From the NCBI GenBank assembly GCA_004297545.1, contig SCTB01000039.1, positions 1 to 62,570 of the forward strand: a stretch of 62,570 bases of DNA, given 5' to 3'. How positions within the stretch are numbered: the first letter of the stretch is position 1; each line of letters starts with the position of its first letter. A model generated the notes under the pieces. It made no database searches. It was given only the letters and a program-made list of their open reading frames with translations, and was not told where the DNA came from. The position numbers were made by a program, and so were the translations under genes. The DNA comes from Alphaproteobacteria bacterium. GTDB lineage: Bacteria > Pseudomonadota > Alphaproteobacteria > Micavibrionales > UBA2020. Below, in pieces: positions 1 through 9,017 of the stretch.

Positions 1-294
1 GAAAGAGACAAGAAGCCCAATGTGAAGTTTAATCTCGACTTCGGCAGCATCGGCATCCGCGGCACCAAAATCTACCGCGCCATGAACAACGGCGAATGCT
101 GGATTTACGTCGAGCGCGGCCGCATCGAGGTCAAAAACGGCGGCGGCGCCGTCCGCCTGAAGTCGGGGCAGGGCACCATCATGAGCGCGCGGGCGAAGGC
201 GCCGACCGCCCCGCATATCTGGAGCGCGAAGGATCTCAACTGGATCAAGGCCCAGGTCGCCGATCCGCGCCTGCATAAGAAAGACTGGAAATAA
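1..294 (+). CDS. FecR-domain protein, C-terminal end (5' partial)
   Basis: The reading frame is open from base 1, so the apparent GTG at 22 is probably internal and the gene starts upstream of the window. About 97 residues are visible. The segment with GSIGIRGTK, then an acidic stretch with RGRIEVKN, then VRLKSGQGT matches the core of FecR-type beta-solenoid domains (typically VRGTxF ... GxVxVxN ... LxAGQ). Such proteins are usually exported and bind or scaffold at the envelope. It ends 4 bases before the convergent fructokinase gene. The family assignment is fairly secure; the role and N-terminal architecture cannot be seen. Confidence 0.6.
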   Translation, partial: ERDKKPNVKFNLDFGSIGIRGTKIYRAMNNGECWIYVERGRIEVKNGGGAVRLKSGQGTIMSARAKAPTAPHIWSAKDLNWIKAQVADPRLHKKDWK

Positions 295-298
295 TTTC

Positions 299-1300
299 CT
301 ATTCGCGGCGGTCCCAGAGCCAGGCGGCGCCACGCACGCCGGATGAATCGCCGTGCCGCGCGGGCAGCAGCGGCGTCTTGACGGTGTCGGAGAAAACGTA
401 TTTCCCCCAGGCCGCGGGCACGTCCTTGTACAGCGAATTCACGTTGCTCATGCCGCCGCCCAGCACGATGACATCCGGATCCATGATATTGATGACCTGG
501 GCGAGCGCCCTTGCCAGCCGGTCGGTATAGCGCCCCAGCGCGGCGATGCATTTTTTATCGCCCTCCTGCGCCTTGGCGATGATATCGTGGGTTGAAATCT
601 CTTCCTTGTTGACGCGTTTGTAGTCGTTCTTGAAGCCGGTGCCGGAAATCCATGTCTCGAGGCAACCGCGCCGCCCGCAATAGCAGAGGGGGCCGGGATA
701 TTCCGATGTGTCGAGCTCCGTGAAGTAGCGGTCTTTCAGCCTGTCCTCGACCAGCGGCGCGGCCTCGAAATGCGAAAAAAGCGCCGCTGTTTCCCGCAAC
801 CCCACACGCGGATAGGGCAGCGGGTTATGGCCCCATTCGCCCGCGATCGAATTGACGCCGCGATGCGCATGGCCGCCGATCGCAAGGCCTCCGCCGCAGC
901 CCGTGCCGATGATGACGGCGAAGACCACGTTTTTGCCTTCCCCCGCGCCGTCGGTTGCTTCCGACACCGCCAGGCAGTTCGCGTCGTTTTCCATGCGCAC
1001 CTCGCGGCCCAGCGCCTTGGCGACGTCCTTCTGCAGCGGCTGGCCGTTGGTCCAGGTGGAATTGGAATTCTTCACGAGCCCGGTCTCAGGAACGATGGTG
1101 CCGGGGATGCCGATGCCGACCGTGCCCTTTTTCTTCAGGATGCGTTCGGCGTTCTGCACCAGTTCCACCAGCGTCTTGACTGTCACGATATAATCGCCGC
1201 GCGGCGTGGGGATGCGCTGGCGGTACATTTCCTTGCCGTTGTTCTCGTCGAGGCAGATGATTTCCGTCTTGGTGCCGCCGAAGTCGATGCCGATGCGCAT
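299..1300 (-). CDS. mak: Fructokinase, ROK family (Mak type)
   Basis: ATP-dependent sugar kinase, most likely phosphorylating fructose to fructose-6-phosphate in the cytosol. The 333-residue protein opens with the ROK phosphate-binding motif DFGGTKTE (6-13). The catalytic Asp lies in ENDAN (about D106), IGTGCGGG is at 131-138, and the zinc site combines GEWGH (His 158) with CYCGRRGC (about 206-213). Motif wording and the C-terminal HGDSSGVRGAAWLW closely resemble E. coli Mak. I start at the ATG at 1300, because the open frame further upstream is arginine/serine-rich shadow sequence of the cupin gene. It follows the cupin gene by 4 bases, so the two are probably co-transcribed for hexose-phosphate metabolism. 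An extra stretch of about 25 residues lies between the zinc-site His and the Cys cluster. Confidence 0.9.
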   Translation of the reverse strand: MRIGIDFGGTKTEIICLDENNGKEMYRQRIPTPRGDYIVTVKTLVELVQNAERILKKKGTVGIGIPGTIVPETGLVKNSNSTWTNGQPLQKDVAKALGREVRMENDANCLAVSEATDGAGEGKNVVFAVIIGTGCGGGLAIGGHAHRGVNSIAGEWGHNPLPYPRVGLRETAALFSHFEAAPLVEDRLKDRYFTELDTSEYPGPLCYCGRRGCLETWISGTGFKNDYKRVNKEEISTHDIIAKAQEGDKKCIAALGRYTDRLARALAQVINIMDPDVIVLGGGMSNVNSLYKDVPAAWGKYVFSDTVKTPLLPARHGDSSGVRGAAWLWDRRE

Positions 1301-1304
1301 TGTT

Positions 1305-1781
1305 CTATTTCGCCTTCTTGCGGAGCTCTGCGATGAGCTCCTTGTAAACCGCGATGCTTTTCGTGACGCGCGGGTCGTCGGATGCCGCCGTGCCGCGCCC
1401 GTAGGCGTCCATATAGCGCGTGATGTCCTCTTCGCGGCAGAGGCCCTTCTGGATTTCCGTGACCACGACATTCTTCTTGCCGAGGTTGGCCATGCAATGG
1501 ACGCTGCCCTGCGGTATGCGCACTTCTTCCCCGGATTTCAGCGTCAGGCGCTCGCCGTCGAGGACGACGGTCAGCACCCCCGACGTCACCTTCCAGTGCT
1601 CGCGCCGGTGCTCGTGCGACTGCAGCGACAGGATTTGTCCCGGGTTCACCTGGATTTCCTTGACGCAGCTTTCCTCGCCCGATTCCCCGATGCCCACGGC
1701 CGTGACCGTATAGGACCCCCAGGGGCGGATATCCATGTCCCCCACCCGGTACCTTTCGCCCAGCGTCTTTTCCGGTGTCAT
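1305..1781 (-). CDS. Cupin, mannose-6-phosphate isomerase type II-like
   Basis: Single cupin domain of 158 residues, similar to the C-terminal isomerase domain of bifunctional ManC/AlgA proteins: RPWGSY, then KEIQVNPGQ, then SLQSHEHRREHW, then EVRIPQGSVHCMAN. The HxH, Glu and distal His would form the metal site for mannose-6-phosphate/fructose-6-phosphate interconversion. The ATG at 1781 has GGAG nine bases upstream; an in-frame TTG at 1814 is less likely. It is followed after 4 bases by the fructokinase, so a fructose/mannose-6-phosphate route is a reasonable reading. The GDP-mannose pyrophosphorylase half is absent. Confidence 0.8.
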   Translation of the reverse strand: MTPEKTLGERYRVGDMDIRPWGSYTVTAVGIGESGEESCVKEIQVNPGQILSLQSHEHRREHWKVTSGVLTVVLDGERLTLKSGEEVRIPQGSVHCMANLGKKNVVVTEIQKGLCREEDITRYMDAYGRGTAASDDPRVTKSIAVYKELIAELRKKAK

Positions 1782-1880
1782 GCCTTTTATCTCCGTCGGA
1801 GGCCAGAATAACAAAGAATTGGCGAAAGGGATGGTTACTTATGGGAAATAGATTGACAAAAAGACGAAATTTCCTGTACG

Positions 1881-1907
1881 TTTACATATAATCAATAACT
1901 GTATAAT
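1881..1907 (+). promoter_or_regulatory. Possible sigma-70 promoter for the M16 peptidase gene
   Basis: An AT-rich island between divergent genes holds TTTACA (1881-1886) and a perfect TATAAT (1902-1907), separated by 15 bases, about 30 bases before the ATG at 1939. The spacing is short for sigma-70, so confidence is low. A TTGACA at 1853-1858 has no matching -10 at 16-18 bases. Confidence 0.3.
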
Positions 1908-1938
1908 ATACTGTTTAGGAAAAAGGTAGCTTAATCAA

Positions 1939-4671
1939 ATGGTTAAGACTTTCACTCTGCCGAACGGCATCACCTGTGTCTGCGAAGAGCGGCCGCAAAC
2001 GGGCAGGGTTGCCATGCAGGTCTTCATCGACAAGGGCGCAGGGCATGAAACGCCCGAAGAAAACGGCCTCACCAACCTGATGCAGGAATCCTGTTTCGGC
2101 GGCACCTCAAAGCGCAGCCGCGAGCAGATCGCCGAAGAAGTTGAATCGAAAGGCGGCGGCGTCGGCAGCGAGACGTCGCGCCTCCATACCAGTTTCAAGG
2201 GCATCGCGCTGACAAGGTATACGGAAGAAACCTTCGCCGTGCTGGCCGACCTTATCCGCAATCCCATCCTCGACGCGGCGGAAATCGAGCGCGCCAAGGC
2301 GCAGATCGCGCAGAACCTGAAAGCCGCCGCGCAGGAGCCGGAAGCTGAAACCGCCAAAAAATTCATGGAGACGGCCTTCTCCGGCCAGGCTTTCGGCGCG
2401 GATCCAGAGGGCGAGATCGCGCTTCTGTCCTCTTTTACGCCGCTGCAGGTCAAAAAGAAGCATACGGAATTGTTGGCCGACCCGTCCTCCATCGTCATAT
2501 CCTTTTCGGGCGACATCGATCCCGAGGCGGCGAAGAAGCTGGCGCAGGATTATTTCGGCGACATTCCGAAGTCCACGCCGGCACCGCAGCTGCAGCCGCA
2601 ATTCACCGCCGGCGATTACCGCGAGCCGAGCGAAAACGACCGCCTGAACCTCTTTATCGGCTTCCCGGCGCCGGGCGCCAAGGATGACGACCGCTATGCC
2701 GTGATGATGATGCAGAACCTGCTGGCGGGAGGCATGTCGACGCCCCTGTTCCAGGAGTTGCGCGAAAAGCGCAGTCTCGTCTACACGCCCGGCGCGCCCT
2801 ATATCGCGACGCCCGGGGAAGGCACATTCGGCATCATGGCCGGCACCGGCGAGGGCAAGGCGGGCGAGCTGCTGCAGGTCACCCTGGATATCTTCAGCAA
2901 GATCGCGCACGAAGGATTCGACAAGCAGGCGATGGACGAGGCGCGCGAGCGCATCCTGCGTTCGTTCACGGAGGCGCGCGAAACCGCGATGAAGTCGGGC
3001 GCGCTGAACGCCGTGCAGATCATGGAAAAGGGGCGCGTCGTCCCCATCGAGGAATTCGAGAAGCGCCTGAAACAGGTGACGAACGACGATATCCGCCGCG
3101 TCTGCATCGATATGCTGAAAGACGGCAAATATGCGCTGTCGGCCGTCGGGCCCCAGGAATCGCTGCCCACGGGTCAGGAGATCAGGGGCATGATGGAAAA
3201 AGCGGTGGATGGCGCGGAGCGCCCGTCGGAGCGGCATGCGGCCGCGCGACTGATGGAAGCCTTCACCGGCGTTTCCTCCGCGCCGGAGAAAACGAAAGCC
3301 GAGCCGAAGATCACCGTGCTTCCGAACGGCCTGACGATCATCACCGTCGAGCGTCCGGGGCCGCTTTCCTGCGGCGCCTGGGTCGGCGTCGGTTCCGACA
3401 ACGAAACGCCCGAGCTCAACGGCGCCACCCATATGAACGAGCACATGATGTTCAAGGGCACGCCCGAATACGCGCCGGGCGAGATCGATAGCCTGGTGGA
3501 GGGCGAGCTCGGCGCCAAGCTCAACGCCTATACGACCAAGGACAAGACCTGTTATTACTTCTATAACCTCCTGCCCTCCGCGATGGAAAAAGTCGTGGAC
3601 ATCTGCGGGCAGATGGTCTTCTTTGCCTCTATCGACGAAGGCGAGTATGCCGGCCGGGGCCAGATCAACGGCAAGGAAGCGATCAAGGGCGAGCGCGAGG
3701 CCGTGCTGGAAGAAATGCGCATGTGCAACGACGACGTCGGCAACGCCATGATGGATCTTTTCGCCGCGCAGGCCTATCCGGACCAGCCGCACGGACGCTC
3801 CATCATCGGTACGAAGCCGGTGCTGCTGGATATCTCGGCAAAACAGTTGCGGGATTACCGCGACGAATTTTATGCGCCCAATAACGTCATTTTCTGCGCG
3901 ACCGGCCCCGTGAAGCACGAAGACGTCGTGGCGGCGGTGACGGCGAAATACGGCGACCTGAAGCCCTCAAAATTCCCGCCGCTTCCCGCCCCCGTCTGGC
4001 ACGGCGGAACGGCTTTTGCCGAAACCAGGAAAGCGACGATCTGCAACGTCGTCATCGGCGCCGAAGCCGTCGCGCGCACGCATCCCGACAGCTACGCCTA
4101 CGACGCCGTCGGCGCGCTGCTGGCCGACGGGGATTCTTCCATCCTGCACAAGGAAATCGTCGATCGCCAGCAGCTGTCCCCGAAGGTGGAAGCGGGCGTC
4201 GAAGGCTATCGCCATTGCGGCGCGTTCGTGGTCATCGCTTCGGCGGAAGGCGAGAACGTCAAGCCGCTTGTCAACGCTATGTACAAGGGGCTGCGCGATC
4301 TTGCCGAAAACGTGACCGAGGCCGATCTCGCCAAGGCCAAGGCGACGATGGAAATGAATATCCTGGCCGGCATGGAAGCCAATGGCGCGGCCTGCAACAA
4401 ATACGCGGTCGAGGCGCAGGCCTTTGGCCGCCTCGTGCTGCCGTCAGAAATTTCCGATGGCATCCAGAAGATGACCGTCGACGACATCAGGCGCGTCGCA
4501 AAAAAAATCCTCGACTGCAACCCGGCCGCCAGCATGATCGTACCGCCCGGGACGGACAAGAACCTGCTGCCGACGCAGGAAGAGGTGATGGCGATGCGGG
4601 ATGGAAACTGGACGCCGCCCGCCGCAGCGCCGAAGCCTCAAGGGCCCAGCGTCAGCCCTTCAGCGCCCTGA
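1939..4671 (+). CDS. Double-domain M16 (processing-peptidase-like) metallopeptidase, single-chain fusion
   Basis: 910 residues made of two complete M16 halves. The N-terminal half (about 1-430) has lost the zinc motif: NGLTNLMQES stands where HxxEH should be. It keeps the Arg/Tyr substrate-site motif LREKRSLVY (R278, Y282). The C-terminal half (about 445-900) carries the inverted zinc motif HMNEH (H498, E501, H502) with the downstream acidic EAVLEEM, but lacks the R/Y motif. In bacterial M16B enzymes these roles usually sit on two separate subunits; here they are joined, with the inactive half first. No signal peptide is visible, so a cytoplasmic peptide-degrading role is likely. The 3' end overlaps trpA convergently by 20 bases. 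Confidence 0.9.
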   Translation: MVKTFTLPNGITCVCEERPQTGRVAMQVFIDKGAGHETPEENGLTNLMQESCFGGTSKRSREQIAEEVESKGGGVGSETSRLHTSFKGIALTRYTEETFAVLADLIRNPILDAAEIERAKAQIAQNLKAAAQEPEAETAKKFMETAFSGQAFGADPEGEIALLSSFTPLQVKKKHTELLADPSSIVISFSGDIDPEAAKKLAQDYFGDIPKSTPAPQLQPQFTAGDYREPSENDRLNLFIGFPAPGAKDDDRYAVMMMQNLLAGGMSTPLFQELREKRSLVYTPGAPYIATPGEGTFGIMAGTGEGKAGELLQVTLDIFSKIAHEGFDKQAMDEARERILRSFTEARETAMKSGALNAVQIMEKGRVVPIEEFEKRLKQVTNDDIRRVCIDMLKDGKYALSAVGPQESLPTGQEIRGMMEKAVDGAERPSERHAAARLMEAFTGVSSAPEKTKAEPKITVLPNGLTIITVERPGPLSCGAWVGVGSDNETPELNGATHMNEHMMFKGTPEYAPGEIDSLVEGELGAKLNAYTTKDKTCYYFYNLLPSAMEKVVDICGQMVFFASIDEGEYAGRGQINGKEAIKGEREAVLEEMRMCNDDVGNAMMDLFAAQAYPDQPHGRSIIGTKPVLLDISAKQLRDYRDEFYAPNNVIFCATGPVKHEDVVAAVTAKYGDLKPSKFPPLPAPVWHGGTAFAETRKATICNVVIGAEAVARTHPDSYAYDAVGALLADGDSSILHKEIVDRQQLSPKVEAGVEGYRHCGAFVVIASAEGENVKPLVNAMYKGLRDLAENVTEADLAKAKATMEMNILAGMEANGAACNKYAVEAQAFGRLVLPSEISDGIQKMTVDDIRRVAKKILDCNPAASMIVPPGTDKNLLPTQEEVMAMRDGNWTPPAAAPKPQGPSVSPSAP

Positions 4672-5431
4672 CCTTTTCGGTCACGGCTTCGACGGCGTTC
4701 GCGGGGTTCTGCTCCACAAGCTTGATCAATGCGCTGCCGACAACAATGCCGTCGACGCGGCCTGCCAGCTGCGCGACGTGTTCCGGCGTCGAGATGCCAA
4801 AGCCGACAGCCAGCGGGTTGGACAGGCTTCTGCGAAGATTGGACAGCTTCTCCGCCAGCGCCTGCGGCAGCGCCTCCTGGGTCCCCGTCACGCCTTCGCG
4901 CGACACGTAGTAGACGAAGCCGGTCGAGCAGGCGTCGATCAGCCTCAAGCGCTCCTCCGACGTCGTGGGGGAGCTTAAGAAAACGGTTTCAAACGCATTC
5001 TCGCGCGCGATTTTGCAATATTCCGTGGCCTCCTCCGGCGGCAGGTCGACCAGCAGGGCCCCGTTGGCGCCGGCGGTCTTCGCCGCCTTGACGAAATTCG
5101 CATAGCCCATCTTGTAGACGGGATTGACGTAAGAGAAAAGGCAGATGGGCATCGTCACGCTGCGGGTACGAGCGCGCTTGACCAGCTCCAGCACGCCCTT
5201 CAGCGTCGTGCCCGCGGCGAGCGAGCGTTCGGCCGCGCGCTGCACGGTGACCCCGTCCGCGACGGGGTCGGAGAAGGGGACGCCGAGTTCGAGCGCGTCA
5301 GCCCCCGCCTTCTGCAGGCCGATGATGAGCTTCTCCGACATCGCCATGTCGGGGTCGCCCGCCACGATGAAGGGGATGAAGGCGGAGCGTCTTTCCTCCC
5401 GCGCGCGTTGCAGCGCCTCGCGCAATTTCAT
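4652..5431 (-). CDS. trpA: Tryptophan synthase alpha subunit
   Basis: Cleaves indole-3-glycerol phosphate to indole and glyceraldehyde-3-phosphate, passing indole to TrpB. The 259-residue length is usual. Catalytic Glu48 is in [11 protein letters not shown] and Asp59 in PVADG, equivalent to Glu49/Asp60 of the enteric enzyme, and the phosphate loop GFGIST is present near 210. The ATG overlaps the trpB stop (ATGA, 5428-5431), so translation is coupled. It is the last gene of the trp operon and overlaps the convergent peptidase gene by 20 bases at its 3' end. Confidence 0.97.
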   Translation of the reverse strand: MKLREALQRAREERRSAFIPFIVAGDPDMAMSEKLIIGLQKAGADALELGVPFSDPVADGVTVQRAAERSLAAGTTLKGVLELVKRARTRSVTMPICLFSYVNPVYKMGYANFVKAAKTAGANGALLVDLPPEEATEYCKIARENAFETVFLSSPTTSEERLRLIDACSTGFVYYVSREGVTGTQEALPQALAEKLSNLRRSLSNPLAVGFGISTPEHVAQLAGRVDGIVVGSALIKLVEQNPANAVEAVTEKVRALKG

Positions 5432-6633
5432 TCTTTTCCTCCGTCGTACTTTTGAATGATGCCAATGTCTTTGTCGCCGCGCCCCGACAGATTCACGATC
5501 ATCAGATGCGACGATCCCAGCTTGGCGGAAATCTTGCAGACGAAGGCGATGGCATGCGAGCTTTCGAGCGCGGGGATGATACCTTCCATCCTCGCCAGCA
5601 GGTGAAAAGCCGTCGCGGCCTCGTCGTCATTGACCGAGGTATACTGCGCGCGCTTCAGGTCGTGCAGCAGGGCATGTTCAGGCCCGACCGCCGTATAATC
5701 GAGTCCGGCCGAAATACTATGTGTATTTTCCGCCTGGCCGTCGGCATCCTGCAATATATAAGTCTTCATGCCCTGGAAGATGCCGGGCGTGCCGCCGGAA
5801 AACCGTGCGGCGTGCTGGCCCGGCTTGATCGCCGTGCCGCCCGCTTCCACGCCGATAAGGGCCGTCTTTTCATCGCCGACGAACCCGGAAAAAATGCCGA
5901 TCGCGTTGCTGCCGCCGCCGACGCAGGCGACGATGCTGTCGGGCAGGCGGCCTTCGGCGGCTAATATCTGCTCGCGTGCTTCCTTGCCGATGACCGACTG
6001 GAAATCGCGCACCATGCGCGGGTAGGGATGGGGCCCAAGCGCCGAGCCCAGCAGATAATGCGTATCCGCGATATTGGCGACCCAGTCGCGCATCGCTTCG
6101 CTGACCGCGTCTTTCAGCGTGCGGGAACCGCTGGTGACGGGCATGACCTCCGCGCCCAACAGGCGCATGCGGAAGACGTTCATTTCCTGCCGCGCCATGT
6201 CGTCCGCGCCCATATAGACGACGCATTTGAGTCCGAACTGCGCCGCGGCGGTCGCCGTGGCCACGCCGTGCTGGCCCGCCCCGGTTTCCGCGATGATGCG
6301 GGTCTTGCCCATGTGGCGGGCGACCAGTATCTGGCCGATGGCGTTGTTGATTTTATGCGCGCCGGTATGCGCAAGGTCCTCGCGCTTGAGGTATATCTTC
6401 GCGCCCTTCAGGTGCTCGCTCAGACGTCTCGCGTGCTGCAACGGCGTCTCGCGGCCGACGAAGTTTTTGAGCAGCGCGTTGAATTCTTCCCAGAAGGCCG
6501 GTTTGTCGCTTAAGGAATTATAGGCCTTCTCCAGATCGATGAGCGGCGCCATCAGCGTATCGGGCACGAAACGCCCGCCGTAATCGCCGTAAAAGCCGCG
6601 CGCATCGGGCCATGTCTTCGTATTTGTTTTCAT
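5428..6633 (-). CDS. trpB: Tryptophan synthase beta subunit
   Basis: PLP enzyme joining indole and serine to make tryptophan. The 401-residue protein has the PLP lysine in [10 protein letters not shown] (Lys94), the glycine loop GGGSNAIG that holds the PLP phosphate, and GRGDKD near the C-terminus. I start at the ATG at 6633, which has AGGAG seven bases upstream (AGGAGCGTGAC before ATG); an open frame continues 12 codons further but lacks a signal. The stop is overlapped by the trpA start, and the gap to trpF is one base. TrpB1 type, expected to form the alpha2beta2 complex with TrpA. Confidence 0.97.
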   Translation of the reverse strand: MKTNTKTWPDARGFYGDYGGRFVPDTLMAPLIDLEKAYNSLSDKPAFWEEFNALLKNFVGRETPLQHARRLSEHLKGAKIYLKREDLAHTGAHKINNAIGQILVARHMGKTRIIAETGAGQHGVATATAAAQFGLKCVVYMGADDMARQEMNVFRMRLLGAEVMPVTSGSRTLKDAVSEAMRDWVANIADTHYLLGSALGPHPYPRMVRDFQSVIGKEAREQILAAEGRLPDSIVACVGGGSNAIGIFSGFVGDEKTALIGVEAGGTAIKPGQHAARFSGGTPGIFQGMKTYILQDADGQAENTHSISAGLDYTAVGPEHALLHDLKRAQYTSVNDDEAATAFHLLARMEGIIPALESSHAIAFVCKISAKLGSSHLMIVNLSGRGDKDIGIIQKYDGGKE

Positions 6634-6634
6634 G

Positions 6635-7255
6635 TCACGCTCCTTTGACGGCGCTGAACAGCGCCTCAAGCTTTGCCTTGTCCTTGATGCCGGGGGCGGA
6701 TTCGACGCCGCTCGACAGGTCGGCCGCGAAGGGTTTTACCTTTGCGTTCGCCGTTAAAATGTTCTCCGCCGTCAGTCCGCCTGCGAGGATGAGGGGGATT
6801 CCGGTCTCCGTCGCCTTCACGGCAAGGTTCCAGTCGAAGGTATGCCCGGTGCCGCCGTATTGTCCGCCCGTGCCGGCATCCAGCAGCGCATAGTCTATTT
6901 TCCCCTTGTAGTCGGCGATGGCGGCGATGTCGTCCTCGTTCTCGGGACGGAAGGCCTTGATGACGAAGCCCGTGAAATTCGTCTTCACGCGCGCGCAGTC
7001 CTGCGGCGCCTCGTCGCCGTGAAGCTGGACGCCTTTCAGCCCTGCCTGCCGCGCGATGTCGAGGATGTCGCCCGTCTGATTCACGAAGACCCCCACCGCC
7101 GGGACTTTCACAGCGGCGATAATCTTCGCCGCCTGCTCGGGCTCTATATAGCGCTTCGACTTGGGGTAAAAGATAAAGCCCAGCGCCCAGGCGCCCAGTT
7201 CCCCCGCGCGCTTCGCGTCCTCCTCCCGAGTCAGGCCGCAGATTTTCACGCGCAT
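6635..7255 (-). CDS. trpF: Phosphoribosylanthranilate isomerase
   Basis: Amadori isomerase converting phosphoribosyl-anthranilate to CdRP. It is a 206-residue TIM barrel with the general-base Cys in KICGLT (Cys6) and the general-acid Asp in [16 protein letters not shown], which also forms part of the phosphate site; AGGLTAENI and DLSSGVES close the barrel. It overlaps trpC by 10 bases at its start. It is a separate gene here, not fused to trpC as in enteric bacteria. Confidence 0.96.
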   Translation of the reverse strand: MRVKICGLTREEDAKRAGELGAWALGFIFYPKSKRYIEPEQAAKIIAAVKVPAVGVFVNQTGDILDIARQAGLKGVQLHGDEAPQDCARVKTNFTGFVIKAFRPENEDDIAAIADYKGKIDYALLDAGTGGQYGGTGHTFDWNLAVKATETGIPLILAGGLTAENILTANAKVKPFAADLSSGVESAPGIKDKAKLEALFSAVKGA

Positions 7256-8037
7256 AGCTGCTCCTTGAGCTCGAGGAGCGCCGCGCCCGGATTGTCGCGG
7301 CGCATGAAATGCGTGCCCATCAGGAAGCCGTCATAACCCAGACTGCGCATGGAGCGCAGGTCTTCCGCGGTCGAGAGGCCGCTTTCGCAGATAAAGACGG
7401 AATCCTTCGGTTTGCGCTGCGCGAGGCTGCGGCCGATATTGAGGTCGGTTTTCAGCGTTTTCAGGTTGCGGTTATTGACACCGATGACGTCTGCGCCCAG
7501 TTTCAGCGCGGCGTTCAACTCGTCCTCCGCATGGACCTCGACGAGCGGCGTGAGTTTCAGCGCCCTGGCCGCCTGGAACAGGTCGCGAGTCAGAGCTTCA
7601 TCCGTCATCGCGACGATCAGCAGGATGGCGTCCGCGCCATAGGCCTTCGCCTCATGCATCTGGTAGGGATCGACCATGAAATCCTTCCGCAGCAGCAGCG
7701 CCTCGGGCCGCGCCTGCCGCACCGCTTTCAGGTATTCAAGGTCGCCCTTGAAATACTGCGGCTCCGTCAGTATCGACAGCATGCGCGCGCCGGCGTCAAG
7801 GTAGCCGGAGGCGACGGGCACCGGGTTCCCCGGCGGGTGGATGCTGCCTTCCGACGGGCTCGCGAATTTGATTTCGGCGATGATGTTGTAGTCGTCCTGC
7901 AGGAAGGCCTTCTTCACGTCGCCGGTCTTACGCGAAAAGAATGGTTCCTTTTCCAGCACAGACACGGGCATGGTCTTCTTTGCCGCCGCGACGCGTTCCT
8001 GCGTGATGCCGTAGATTTTCTGCAGGAAGGAGCTCAT
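7246..8037 (-). CDS. trpC: Indole-3-glycerol-phosphate synthase
   Basis: Ring-closing decarboxylation of CdRP to indole-3-glycerol phosphate. The 263-residue barrel has IIAEIKFASPSEG (catalytic Lys, phosphate binding), LLRKDFMVDPYQ (catalytic Lys), the Glu in PLVEVH, GVNNRNLKTL, and ICESGLST. Most family members have KxxSPS; the Phe-Ala variant here keeps the Lys and Ser. It overlaps trpD by 4 bases (8034-8037) and trpF by 10, so it lies in one translationally coupled chain. Confidence 0.96.
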   Translation of the reverse strand: MSSFLQKIYGITQERVAAAKKTMPVSVLEKEPFFSRKTGDVKKAFLQDDYNIIAEIKFASPSEGSIHPPGNPVPVASGYLDAGARMLSILTEPQYFKGDLEYLKAVRQARPEALLLRKDFMVDPYQMHEAKAYGADAILLIVAMTDEALTRDLFQAARALKLTPLVEVHAEDELNAALKLGADVIGVNNRNLKTLKTDLNIGRSLAQRKPKDSVFICESGLSTAEDLRSMRSLGYDGFLMGTHFMRRDNPGAALLELKEQLCA

Positions 8038-9017
8038 GCGGTCTTCATGTCTTTCAATTTCTTGAGCGCAAGGCCGTCCGCGATGGTCTGCCGCGCACGG
8101 GCGATACCGGATTTCAGGTCCGGGTCCTTGCCCGCCACGACAAAGGCCGCTGCGGCGTTCAGGCAGACGACGTCGGCGGCAGGGCCTTCAGTGCCGGAGA
8201 AAATCGCATGGATGATCGCGGCATTCTGCTCCGCCGACCCGCCCTGCAGCTTTTCGAGCGGCACGGTTTCAAGCCCGACGTCTTCGGGGCAGATCACTAT
8301 TTCTTCGGTCTTGCCGTCCTTTACGCGCAGTATGCGCGTCAGGTCGCTTAAGGAGATTTCATCAAGCCCGTCTTCGGCATGCACGATCATCATGTCGTTG
8401 CGGCCAAGGCGCTTGCTCGCATCGGCCACCTGGTCCTGGAAGCCATAGACGCCCATGACCTGCCGCGCGGTTCGCGCGGGGTTGCACAAGGGGCCCAGAA
8501 GGTTCAGGAAGGTGGGGCGGCCCAGCGCCTTGCGTACCGGCGCGAGATTGGCGAGCGATGGGTGGAAGGCGGGCGCGGAAACGAAGCACAGATTATGCTT
8601 GGTGTGCTGAACCTTCGCCATCGCGGCGTTCGTGGCCACGGGAATTTTAAGCGCGGCCAGAACGTCACTGGACCCGCTGACGCCGGATACGGCGCGGTTG
8701 CCGTGCTTGATGACCGAAACGCCGCCCGCCGCCACGACGAAGGCGACGGCGGTGGAAATGTTGAACGTCTTGACGTTGTTCTTCGTCTTGTCGCCGCCGG
8801 TGCCGCAGACGTCGATGCCTTTCAGGTCCAGCGGCAGCGCGCGATGCATCAGCGCGCGGGCGCAGGAGGCGAGCATTTCACCGGTGATATCCTCGTCCTT
8901 CACGCTTTGCAGCAGCCGCATCTTGCCGTCGGCAGGGAAAGCCTCGTCGCAGAGCTTGCCCATCAACTCCGACCATTTCTTGTCTACTTCGTCGGCGTGG
9001 TTCAGTTTTGCTTTCAT
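8034..9017 (-). CDS. trpD: Anthranilate phosphoribosyltransferase
   Basis: Transfers phosphoribose from PRPP to anthranilate. Of 327 residues, the PRPP/Mg loop VCGTGGDK (about 70-77), the helix-capping FNIST, the anthranilate-site KHGNRAVSG with SGSSDVL, and the LLGPLCNPA region are all present. The protein is slightly shorter than the roughly 340 typical residues, with a reduced C-terminal end. The ATG overlaps the trpE(G) stop and the stop overlaps trpC, both by 4 bases. Confidence 0.96.
   Translation of the reverse strand: MKAKLNHADEVDKKWSELMGKLCDEAFPADGKMRLLQSVKDEDITGEMLASCARALMHRALPLDLKGIDVCGTGGDKTKNNVKTFNISTAVAFVVAAGGVSVIKHGNRAVSGVSGSSDVLAALKIPVATNAAMAKVQHTKHNLCFVSAPAFHPSLANLAPVRKALGRPTFLNLLGPLCNPARTARQVMGVYGFQDQVADASKRLGRNDMMIVHAEDGLDEISLSDLTRILRVKDGKTEEIVICPEDVGLETVPLEKLQGGSAEQNAAIIHAIFSGTEGPAADVVCLNAAAAFVVAGKDPDLKSGIARARQTIADGLALKKLKDMKTA

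Noticed and set aside
1853-1858. TTGACA as -35 for the M16 gene
   Set aside because: No acceptable -10 at 16-18 bases; the TATAAT at 1902 is too far.
2107-3918. 603-codon open frame antisense to the M16 peptidase
   Set aside because: Its composition is the complement of the real gene's codon bias, it has no family features, and the sense strand encodes a clear double M16 protein.
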